This document shows positions 8,861-17,700 of a DNA stretch of 32,390 nt, in pieces. How positions within the stretch are numbered: the first letter of the stretch is position 1; each line of letters opens with the position of its first letter. Origin of the DNA: Cyclobacteriaceae bacterium. Its GTDB lineage: Bacteria > Bacteroidota > Bacteroidia > Cytophagales > Cyclobacteriaceae. The stretch lies in assembly GCA_025363495.1 (NCBI GenBank), contig JANYDR010000127.1, positions 1-32,390 of the forward strand. The letters are read 5' to 3'. The notes below the pieces were generated by a model, which saw only the letters and a list, made by a program, of their open reading frames with translations, ran no database searches and had not been told where the DNA came from. The position numbers and the translations under genes are program-made.

Positions 8861-9799
8861 CTATTTTAAAGGTATTGCAATTCGATACATTTTTCCTCTT
8901 CTTACTGTAAGGCTTTGATCTCGCAGCCAGGGATTATGGCGCTTCAGCAATTTGTAATTAATACCATTGGCCTGAGAAAAAGCTATCAGGTCTTTAATAG
9001 ATTCTCTTATCTCAATGTAACGAAGCCGCTCGCGATTATAAAGATGCTCTTTTGAAATCCTGAATCCATATTTCTGAGGATGCTCCACAATTTCTTTAAT
9101 AGCAAGTATCCTGAAAACATATCTCGATGTTTCATCATTTAAATACAAATCATAATAGGATTTCACCCGCTGGTCCTCCAAGGATCGGCTAACTCCGCCC
9201 ATACCACGATTATAGGACGCAGCGGCGAGTGTCCAATTCCTGAATTTTCCATTCGCCTGTTTCAAATATTTGCAGGCAGTGATTGTTGCCTTTATCGGAT
9301 CGTATCGCTCATCGACCTCATCGGTAATTTCCAGTCCGAATTCCCTACCTGATGTTTTTAAAATCTGCCAGAACCCAACCGCCTGTTTTGGTGAAACATC
9401 ATTCAGCAACGCTGATTCAATTAAAGGAAGATATTTAAAATCCGGAGGTATTCCGTTCTTCTCAAGCACGGAGTCAATTTGTGGAAGCCATCGATTCGCC
9501 CGCTTGATAAGGAATAATGTGTTGCTGTGGAGATACGTATTGATCTGCAATTCTTTATCAAAACGTTCACGAACATCCGGGTCACTTAACGGAACCGCTT
9601 CACCCGCAAATGAAAATTTATCAGGCACATCAATGGACACCGCTATTAATTGTTGAGAATCCTCCGGGATATCATCAAGGGCTACGTGATCATCCGAGAT
9701 TGGATTCCCATCGGGCGATACTCTCATTCCAGTGTAGGTTATGTAACCAAATAGAATGACGAGTGTGGCAATTGATATAAATAAAGAAAGGTCTTTCAT
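8861..9799 (-). CDS. Lytic transglycosylase (SLT/MltD-like), membrane anchored
   Basis: N-terminal TM helix; FKYLPLIESALLNDVSPKQAVGFWQILKTSGREFGL, YDPIKATITACKYLK, NWTLAAASYNRGMGGV. Confidence 0.92.
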   Translation of the reverse strand: MKDLSLFISIATLVILFGYITYTGMRVSPDGNPISDDHVALDDIPEDSQQLIAVSIDVPDKFSFAGEAVPLSDPDVRERFDKELQINTYLHSNTLFLIKRANRWLPQIDSVLEKNGIPPDFKYLPLIESALLNDVSPKQAVGFWQILKTSGREFGLEITDEVDERYDPIKATITACKYLKQANGKFRNWTLAAASYNRGMGGVSRSLEDQRVKSYYDLYLNDETSRYVFRILAIKEIVEHPQKYGFRISKEHLYNRERLRYIEIRESIKDLIAFSQANGINYKLLKRHNPWLRDQSLTVRRGKMYRIAIPLK

Positions 9800-10557
9800 T
9801 AAAAATTTGGTGACAACAGATACTTTGCGTAAAAGTCATCAATTACTTTCACCGCGTCTTCCGGGGTATCAACCACATTAAATAAAAACAAATCATCCTG
9901 ATGAACCATTGCTTCATGGACCAATACTTTTTTGATCCAGTCGATAAATCCGCTCCAGAATTTCTTCCCTACGAGCACAATCGGGAACCGGCCGATCTTC
10001 TTTGTCTGTATAAGTGTAAGGGCTTCCGTCAATTCATCCATTGTGCCAAATCCTCCTGGCATAACAATGAAGCCCTGTGAATATTTTACAAACATAACTT
10101 TGCGCACAAAGAAGTAATCAAACGTAATCAGTTTATCAGGATCGATATATGGATTTCCTTTTTGCTCATGCGGTAAATAAATATTTAATCCCACTGACTT
10201 ACCACCGGCGCGATTAGCTCCTTTATTGCCCGCCTCCATTATACCAGGACCGCCACCGGTAACCACACCATATCCATGATGAACTAACTTATAGGCAATA
10301 TCTTCTGCTGTTTTGTAATAAGGATGTCCGGCCTTCACACGGGCTGAACCAAAGATGGTAACGCATGGTCCTATCTTCGCAAGCTTTTCAAAGCCTTCAA
10401 CAAACTCACTCATTACTTTAAAAATCACCCAGGAATCAGAGCTCTTGATTTCAGCCCAATCCTTATCTTTAAATGCTTTACGAATACGGTGCTCCTCCTC
10501 TAACGCCAGCTTAATCGGATCTTCAGCACTTTTCTTTTCCTTTTTCTTCGTTGCCAT
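9799..10557 (-). CDS. LOG family protein (TIGR00730-like Rossmann fold)
   Basis: ITGGGPGIMEAGNKGA-like (VVTGGGPGIMEAGNKGANRAGG) and MPGGFGTMDELTEALTLIQ (PGGxGTxxE) motifs; 1-bp TAATG overlap with the downstream transglycosylase. Confidence 0.93.
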   Translation of the reverse strand: MATKKKEKKSAEDPIKLALEEEHRIRKAFKDKDWAEIKSSDSWVIFKVMSEFVEGFEKLAKIGPCVTIFGSARVKAGHPYYKTAEDIAYKLVHHGYGVVTGGGPGIMEAGNKGANRAGGKSVGLNIYLPHEQKGNPYIDPDKLITFDYFFVRKVMFVKYSQGFIVMPGGFGTMDELTEALTLIQTKKIGRFPIVLVGKKFWSGFIDWIKKVLVHEAMVHQDDLFLFNVVDTPEDAVKVIDDFYAKYLLSPNF

Positions 10558-10570
10558 AGTGTCTATCTTT

Positions 10571-10578
10571 CAAATATA
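10571..10578 (-). promoter_or_regulatory. Possible Bacteroidota -7 element (TATATTTG) for the LOG-transglycosylase pair
   Basis: Reverse complement of CAAATATA, 14 bp upstream of the LOG start. Confidence 0.35.
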
Positions 10579-10595
10579 AAGTCGAAGATAAAGAA

Positions 10596-11708
10596 ATGAA
10601 CGAAACAACACACAAAGGAACCTTGTGCTACGTCCGCAGCATATTCCTTTTGTTAAGTTTGATGAGTTGCAATAAAATCCGAACTGATTTAAAGTCCGAT
10701 TGGGAGCTCACGCCTTTTATTAAAGTCGACAGTGTTAACCCAATCTTAAATCCTGGTGAAAGTGAGTTTACATGCCCTATTCTTGGAACTCGTGTAAAGT
10801 GGGATGAGAAAGATGTTTTTAATCCTGCGGCTGTTGTCCGCAATGGAAAAGTCTATTTGCTCTTTCGCGCAGAGGATGTTATCGGTAAATATGCGGGCAC
10901 TTCACGCATTGGACTTGCTGTTAGCGAAGATGGACTGCACTTCACAAAAATGCCGGAGCCAGTTCTTTTTCCGGATAACGATAGTTTAAAAATTTATGAG
11001 TGGGAAGGTGGCATTGAAGATCCTCGCATCGTTGAAAGGGAGGACAGTACTTATATTCTTACCTATACAGCATATGATGGAAACCTGGCAAGACTCTGTC
11101 TGGCTACCTCGAGAGATCTCGTCAAATGGAAGAAACATGGTTTGGTACTTCCTGAAAAATATAAAGATACCTGGAGCAAGTCGGGCGCAATTATAGCAAA
11201 GCGAAGTGGTGAAAAAATTATTGCACAGCGAATCAATGGCAAGTACTGGATGTATTGGGGAGACACCGATCTTTTTTTGGCTTCTTCCGAAGATCTCATT
11301 CATTGGAAGGCAGAGGAAACACCAGATGGAAAATTGAAAACTGTTTTACAGCCGCGTAAAGGCTATTTCGATAGTCGCCTGGTTGAAAGTGGACCTTATG
11401 CATTGCTGACAGAAAAGGGAATTCTTCTTTTATACAATGGTATGAACCTGGAAGAAGGTGGGGACACAACATTAGGCAAAGGAGCTTACTGTTCCGGTCA
11501 GGTTCTTTTTGACGTAAGTGATCCAACGAAAATTATTAATCGCCTGGAAAAGAATTTTCTCATGCCTGATAAACCGTATGAAATCTCAGGACAAGTGAAT
11601 CAGGTTTGCTTCATTGAAGGAATGGTCCCTTTTAAAGGCAATTGGTTTTTATATTACGGTACAGCTGACTCAAAGATCGCAGTGGCTACCTCACCTCTTT
11701 TCAAATAA
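10596..11708 (+). CDS. Glycoside hydrolase family 130-like lipoprotein (beta-mannooligosaccharide phosphorylase-type five-bladed propeller)
   Basis: Lipobox LLSLMSC; DVFNPAAVVRNGKVYLLFRAEDV, GGIEDPRIVEREDSTYILTYTAYD, ATSRDLVKWKKHGLVLP, WYLYYGTADSKIAVA-like C-terminus. Confidence 0.85.
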   Translation: MNETTHKGTLCYVRSIFLLLSLMSCNKIRTDLKSDWELTPFIKVDSVNPILNPGESEFTCPILGTRVKWDEKDVFNPAAVVRNGKVYLLFRAEDVIGKYAGTSRIGLAVSEDGLHFTKMPEPVLFPDNDSLKIYEWEGGIEDPRIVEREDSTYILTYTAYDGNLARLCLATSRDLVKWKKHGLVLPEKYKDTWSKSGAIIAKRSGEKIIAQRINGKYWMYWGDTDLFLASSEDLIHWKAEETPDGKLKTVLQPRKGYFDSRLVESGPYALLTEKGILLLYNGMNLEEGGDTTLGKGAYCSGQVLFDVSDPTKIINRLEKNFLMPDKPYEISGQVNQVCFIEGMVPFKGNWFLYYGTADSKIAVATSPLFK

Positions 11709-12605
11709 ATCCCTAAGTGCACTTTCAAGATCTGTGAACTTAAATTGAAATCCAGCGCGTTCAATTTTTGAAGATGAGACCTTACTTCCGTTCAGAACGA
11801 TTGCAGCCATTTCACCGACAACCAGTTTAAGAACAAATCCTGGAACAGCAGGCGCCCAGAGCGGACGGTGTAATACCTTTGCAATTGCTTTCGTCATCTC
11901 ACGATTAGTTATGGCATGGGGAGTTACAGCATTATAAGCACCAGTCATACTTCCGTCTTCAACCGCTTTAATGAAGATGGCGCATAGATCATCGAGATGA
12001 ATCCAGCTTAATAGTTGTGTACCTGTACCTAGTGGAGAACCTATACCCAATTTTATTGTTCTCGCCATTTCCGGTAAGGCGCCTCCTTTTTCACTGAGCA
12101 CGATACCTATACGGATTTTTGCCACTCGTATTCCAAGAGAAGTAATTTGATCCACCTCGCGCTCCCACTCCACCACCACATTTGAGAGATAATCGCCGCC
12201 ATGTTTACTATCTTCTGTCATGACAACAGTATTATCAAGTCCAAATCCATAGATGCCGATAGCGGAAGCTGATACTACTGTTTTAACAGAATGTTTTTTA
12301 TTCTTCAATGTTTGATACAACAGGTCAGAAGATTTCGTACGACTCTCTAATATTTCCCTTTTACGTTCGGGTGTCCAGCGCTTATCGGCAACTCCGGCAC
12401 CGGCGAGATGGATGATTGTATCAACACCTTCAAGGGCCTTAGCATCCATCGTTCCTTTCTTTACGTCCCACACAAAAGATGGAACGTTTCCTGACTTCTT
12501 TTCACGTCCAAGGTGTGCTACGCCATATCCTTTTTGCAAGAGTAATTCCGTCAGGCGGGATCCTACTAATCCAGATGCGCCAGTAATTAAAATGGAAGTT
12601 GCCAA
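11691..12605 (-). CDS. TIGR01777 family NAD-dependent epimerase/oxidoreductase
   Basis: ILITGASGLVGSRLTELLLQKGYGVAHLGR, DTIIHLAGAGVADKRWTPERKREILESR, GIVLSEKGGALPEM, YNAVTPHAITNREMTKAIAKVLHRP. Confidence 0.93.
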   Translation of the reverse strand: MATSILITGASGLVGSRLTELLLQKGYGVAHLGREKKSGNVPSFVWDVKKGTMDAKALEGVDTIIHLAGAGVADKRWTPERKREILESRTKSSDLLYQTLKNKKHSVKTVVSASAIGIYGFGLDNTVVMTEDSKHGGDYLSNVVVEWEREVDQITSLGIRVAKIRIGIVLSEKGGALPEMARTIKLGIGSPLGTGTQLLSWIHLDDLCAIFIKAVEDGSMTGAYNAVTPHAITNREMTKAIAKVLHRPLWAPAVPGFVLKLVVGEMAAIVLNGSKVSSSKIERAGFQFKFTDLESALRDLFEKR

Positions 12606-12651
12606 AACAGTAATTTTTAAATGATCTTTGCATCAAGTTAACCAACCTGTA

Positions 12652-13341
12652 ATGAAAAAGTTTACGATTTTCTTTGCTTTGATAATAACCACGGTTGCCT
12701 ATGCGCAAAAAGTGGATGTCAGCAAGAAAAGTGAAAAAATAAAAGGTGAAAGTGCTGAAGGATATGCAACAGAGCTCGAAGGCAAGAAAGAAAATATAGC
12801 AGCCGCCTGGAGTCGTTTTCTAAAAGATCTTGGAAAAGTAAAATCCGGTACTGAGTATCAATATGTAGAAAACCCTGCATTGGGTGGTACGGTTTACACA
12901 ACCGGAATCATTTATGGAAAATCATCCGGTAACGAAGAAAAATCAACTGTCTGGATGGGAATAAAAGCTGTGGAATGGACCGTGAATGATATTTCACTGG
13001 TAGAAAATCAACTTGAAAAATTAGTCTATCAATTTGGAGTAAAATTCTACAGGGATAAAATCCAGGCACAGATAGATGAGGCTCAGCAGGCAAGCGATGC
13101 CGTAGTGCGTCAGCAGCAACGATTAGCGAATCAAAACAAAGATCTCAACAACAAGATTGTCAACAACGCCGAACAAAAAATACAACTCGAAAAATCTCTT
13201 GAGGCCAACAAGCTTGATAACCTGGTTCTCCATCAAAAACTTGAAAACAATAAAAAGTCACAAGACTCGGTAAAGCTTGCCGGTGAACAGATCAAGAGAA
13301 TTATTGAGCTGCATAAGGAGAGGCAGAGGAAGGTGAATTAA
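12652..13341 (+). CDS. Secreted hypothetical protein with C-terminal coiled coil (ORF opens at 12628; ATG at 12652 better fits a signal peptide)
   Basis: MKKFTIFFALIITTVAYAQ signal peptide; Gln/Lys-rich heptad-like C-terminus. Confidence 0.75.
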   Translation: MKKFTIFFALIITTVAYAQKVDVSKKSEKIKGESAEGYATELEGKKENIAAAWSRFLKDLGKVKSGTEYQYVENPALGGTVYTTGIIYGKSSGNEEKSTVWMGIKAVEWTVNDISLVENQLEKLVYQFGVKFYRDKIQAQIDEAQQASDAVVRQQQRLANQNKDLNNKIVNNAEQKIQLEKSLEANKLDNLVLHQKLENNKKSQDSVKLAGEQIKRIIELHKERQRKVN

Positions 13342-13357
13342 CACGGCAGGCATTTTT

Positions 13358-13394
13358 CCTCACCCCGGCCCTCTCCTAAAAGGAGAGGGGGAGG
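13358..13394. repeat. GC-rich palindrome CCCTCTCCT-AAA-AGGAGAGGG (intergenic repeat or terminator-like hairpin)
   Basis: Perfect 9-bp stem 13369-13377/13381-13389 extended by CCTC...GAGG; lies just past the 13341 stop, no clear T-tract. Confidence 0.7.
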
Positions 13395-13562
13395 TCCTAG
13401 CAAACAATATTTACGTTTTGTTAGCTTTTCTTTTTTAGAATTAGGAACTTTCTAACGTGATTGTGCGTCACACTGTCACGGTTATTCATTGAGAAGATCT
13501 TGTATCGGAGTTGATAATCTCGCTCACCTTATAGGAAGCCGCTCGGCGAGACGACATCACTG

Positions 13563-13589
13563 ATTGCAATTACCCCGCACAATTGCAAT
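13563..13589. repeat. Inverted repeat ATTGCAATT-N9-AATTGCAAT
   Basis: Perfect 9-bp arms 13563-13571 and 13581-13589. Confidence 0.85.
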
Positions 13590-13620
13590 GACATGAAAGG
13601 TGACTAGACGGGGGTTTAAC

Positions 13621-13763
13621 TAGGTTCTAATTAGGTTCTAACTAGGTTCCAATTAGGTTGCTACTAGGTTCCAACTAGGTCTCCAATAGGTCCCGACTAC
13701 CTCGTAAATAGGTTCCCATCTCATACTAATTAGGTTTCCTTCTCAATTTACTTAGGTTTTGTA
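13621..13763 (+). repeat. 11-bp phased TAGGTT array (consensus about TAGGTTCYAAY)
   Basis: Units start at 13621, 13632, 13643, 13654, 13665, 13676, 13687, 13698 (TACCT variant), 13709, 13731, 13753; all offsets are multiples of 11. Confidence 0.93.
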
Positions 13764-13860
13764 TTGACCTTATTCGGAGAACTATTAAATTCATATCGGA
13801 CCAATTGGCTGTCATGCCCGGACCAGCTTCATAGGCAGGCACTACTTAAACCCACTTGTT

Positions 13861-14416
13861 ATGAGAAAATTGAAAGATGAGACAGGCCCCAGCGGTATTT
13901 TCGGCGAAAGCATAAGTATCAGGTGAATGGCCGGGTTATCATTACCAACGGCCCCAAAAAGAAAAGAGGTGAACCAACGGCAAAAGAGCTTGCCCATCGC
14001 GCACGGGTTAGTGAGGCGGCATCGTATGCAAAGAATGTCGGAATGAGGAGTCACGGGCGTTATATGCTACCCGCGTGAGAAAAAAGCATGAGTCACCCCA
14101 ATCAGTAGCAATTCGCGACTTCCTAAATCCTCCAACGGTGGATGCGATCGAAGCCCCGAAATATCATGGAGTGATTGGTGATATTATACGCGTCCATGCC
14201 ACCGACGACTTCCAGGTAATAAAAGTAACGATCACTATTACCGGTGCTGACGGTGTGGTCATTGAGGAGGGCGATGCTATAGATGGTAGGCCTGCGCGGA
14301 TCAATCAATGGGAATACAAAGCTGTCGCTACAAACCCAACACTGAAAGGCACCAAGATCATGGCGGTTGCTTACGACCGACCGGGTAATAAGGGAATGGC
14401 GGAGATAGTGTTGTAA
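13861..14416 (+). pseudogene. Frameshifted remnant of a conserved hypothetical protein gene
   Basis: Consecutive coding-like segments in three frames: MRKLKDETGPSGIFGES (13861), KYQVNGRVIITNGPKKKRGEPTAKELAHRARVSEAASYAKN (from 13914), ECRNEESRALYATRVRKKHESPQSVAIRDFLNPP...AYDRPGNKGMAEIVL (to 14416). Confidence 0.75.
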
Positions 14417-14593
14417 TGTCTATACATACTAAAGGTCTGTTAGTTCTGCCTTTGTATAATTTGTGAAAACGTTTTGCAAGGCAAAGGGGTTTAACTATCT
14501 GATGACAGAAGATAATTCTTTAACACAACTAACAAGGTCGTCGGGAAAGAAGGAACAAGTGCTAACAGGCGCATCCGGAAATCATGATGATGT

Positions 14594-14718
14594 TTATTAT
14601 GGCACGCGCTTGATTATATCTGCACCATTATGGAGAAGTCGTTTCAGAATCAGATTTGGGGAAAATTCTCTCCATATGGCCGCCCCATAGTTTCACCTAC
14701 AAGCACGCGCCATAATAA
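14594..14718. repeat. Small element with imperfect 19-bp terminal inverted repeats
   Basis: TTATTATGGCACGCGCTTG (14594-14612) versus CAAGCACGCGCCATAATAA (14700-14718), 17/19 complementary. Confidence 0.6.
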
Positions 14719-14726
14719 GTACTCAC

Positions 14727-14757
14727 AAAAAAGCCCCCGACACATCGGAGGCTTTTT
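14727..14757 (-). terminator. Rho-independent terminator of the TonB-dependent receptor gene (possibly bidirectional)
   Basis: Minus strand AAAAAGCCTCCGA-TGTG-TCGGGGGCTTTTTT. Confidence 0.9.
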
Positions 14758-14775
14758 CTTATGAGCAGTCTAAAT

Positions 14776-17700
14776 TTAGAAGCTATATCTCAACCCCATT
14801 TGTCCCTGCCATCTTGACGCAAGCTGATCAACTGACCACAAGGCTTGTGGAGTGGAAAATGTGAAGACCTGTTTGCCAGTAGCCGGATCAACCTTGTTGG
14901 CAGGTGTCCATCCAACGTTGATAGATGAATTAAGTGTATTAGGAACGAAGTAAACCCTTCCCCAATCCTTGTTCAACAGGTTCGTGAAATTGATGACATC
15001 AAATGTAAGCTGAAGTGTATGTTTCTTGCTGCCAACGTTCAGATTGAAATCATGCATTAAGCGAAGATCCATTGTCGTGTTCCACGGTGTGCGACCTTCA
15101 TTTCGTTCTGTATAGGTTCCTCTGCGGGTATTCAAATAACTATTCCCTGTAACGAACGCTTCAAACTGCTGTTCGATCTGAGAAGGCGTTCTTGTATCGG
15201 ATGCATTAGTAGGTGCGAATGTGACTTCTCCCTGCTTTGGAACATACGCAAGGGAAATTTGCTGACCTGAACCTGTAACATCAGTACCATAGGTATAGGT
15301 AAATGGAGTACCTGACTGAGAAGAGAATACAATAGATGCACGGGACGTATGTTTGTCGTTCCATGTTTTAGCATAGCCAAGAGAAGAAACGATACGGTTA
15401 CGAATGTCAAAATTAGAGTGAGCTAATACCGGATTGTTTGCTACCAAAGCCTGGTTCAACTGCCAGTTGGACTCCATTGAATTTCTGATACCGTTGGAGA
15501 TGTCATATGATTGTCCGTAGGTGTAAGCAGCCATAATACTCAAACCAAAATTGTAGGTCTTTTGTACCTGGGCTGTCAATTGATAACGATATCCTTTGTC
15601 TGTATTGCTCAGCAAATAAGCATTTGAATAATTATTGTTAATTCTTCTGCCTGTACCTGTTTTAGATGTTGACGACACATAATAAGGTTGCTGATGATTA
15701 ACATCCCATGGCTTGTATGTTACTGAGTCTTTCAGGTTGACCATTTGAAACATTACATCATTGATCGTTTTAGTATAAATAGCTTCAAGAGTTAATTTAT
15801 ATTTTCCTGGTAGCATTATATCTGTCGCTAGACTGCTTCTCCAAACTTTTGGCATTTTGAAATTGTTGGCGATCAAATCAACTTCTCTTCTTCCGTTAGG
15901 TTGGTTACCACCGGTAGGATCGGTAGCCCATTGCTGATATTTTGTTGGGTCCGTTGGGAAGTTTGCGTTGGTGACACTTCCCGCCTTTGGAGGATTCAAA
16001 TCAAATGCACCAAACGTTACACCATTGTTGTAGTAAGCATAACCAAGCCATGCAAAAGGAATACGTCCCGTAAACGTGCCAGTTCCTCCACGGATGATCA
16101 CGCTTCCATCACCTTTAAGATCGTAATTAAATCCGATGCGCGGCGAAACCATAGCCTGACCAAAAATTTTGCTAGTAGCCTGGTTGAGCGGCTGATAACC
16201 ATAGGTTGTACCGTAATTAGGATCGTTAGGTGAATTTCCAACAGCATATGCTCCGCTGTTTGATGTTGTCGCCAATGCTGGTCCATTCGGTACCTGAGTC
16301 ATGTCAACACGAATACCGGGTGATAATCTAAGGCGGTCTGATACTGACCACTCATCCTGAAGATAAGCGCTATACATGTTTACTTTAAACGATGCATTTG
16401 GCTGATCATAATTTGTGTTCTGTGAATTGTCACTCAAATTATAAAATGCACGCATACGCGCTGGATTCTGTGCATAGAAATCAGTCAGACTGTTGTATGC
16501 ATATCTTCCATTCCAGGAGTTTACAAATCCATAATCGATATTATAAAACTCATTGTGTGTGCCAAGAGTAAACACATGATTCTTATGGTAGAAATTAAGA
16601 TTTTCAGTTACTTCAATTGTCTTCTGCTTCATGTTGAAGATACCCGCTTCACGATCCGTTCCCAATAAAACCTGACCACCATTAACGTTGTTGATTTCGA
16701 TCTGTGGGAAGATTCTTGATCCTGTTGGAGTTCTGTAATCATGAATGTTTGTATAACCTACAATCAGGTCATTTGAGAATTTGCTGCTGAAATTGCTTTT
16801 CAACTCAGCTACCGTTGTGCTCAAATCATTCTTCTGAATGAAGTCCTGGCTTGAAAATTTAAACAAGTTGGCAGCACGTTCAAGGTTACCAGCGTCGGAA
16901 CCAATCGTGTTATTACGGATTGTTAACTTATGCTTATCGCTGATGTTATAATCAAGTCTTGCAAAAAACTTATTACTGTTTGCACTGATATTGTAATCAC
17001 CATAAGAACCTGGGTCAAATCCACCCGCTGGATTGTAGCTGGTAACCGGAAGAGATTTCATTGTATTAACTATATTCTGTGCTGTTGTTGCGTCGATCAA
17101 ACTTCCTGAGCTTCCAACTCCGTAAAATACAGGCTCCGTCCTTCTCGCGATTTCCATGTTTGTAAAAAGGAAAAGCTTGTCCTTTATAAGTGGCAGTCCA
17201 ATTCTAAAGCCCGTTTGATAATCATGATAGCTGGAAGCGATCTTTGATCCATCGCCCGCGTTGTTAGGACCTGTGATTGCTGCATTTCTGCCAAATCCAT
17301 AAACAGATCCTGTAACTTCATTCGTTCCGCTGCGGGTAACCGCGTTGATTGTACCGCCCGTGAAGTTTCCAAGTTTAACATCATACGGTGCGATCTGAAC
17401 AGAAACTTCCTGGATTGCATCAAGACCGATTGGATTTGACCGTGTGCTGCTTCCGGGAGTATTTGAAGTTCCGCTCACACCTCCCAATGAAGGGCTGAAG
17501 CCAATCGCATCGTTGTTGATAGCTCCGTCAACTGAAATATTATTATATCTGAAATTCGTTCCTGCAAAGGAATTGTTAGAAGCCTGAGGTGTTAATCTAG
17601 TAAAATCAGAAATACTTCTTGCAAGGGTTGGAAGTTGCTGCAATTGATCCTTGCCTACACTCGTAGATGCGCCTGTTTTAATTTCCTGACTTATTCCAAC

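Noticed and set aside
13369-13389. Definite rho-independent terminator
   Set aside because: Strong hairpin but no T-tract on the + strand; kept as a repeat/terminator-like palindrome.
13621-13763. TAGGTT array as a CRISPR
   Set aside because: Unit is only 11 bp with 5-nt variable parts; no 23-50 bp repeats, no unique spacers of normal size and no cas genes in the window.
13842-14054. 70-aa minus-strand ORF
   Set aside because: Antisense to the better-supported frameshifted pseudogene.
14463-14690. 75-aa ORF in the decayed region
   Set aside because: No recognisable motif; overlaps the 14594-14718 inverted-repeat element; probably random.
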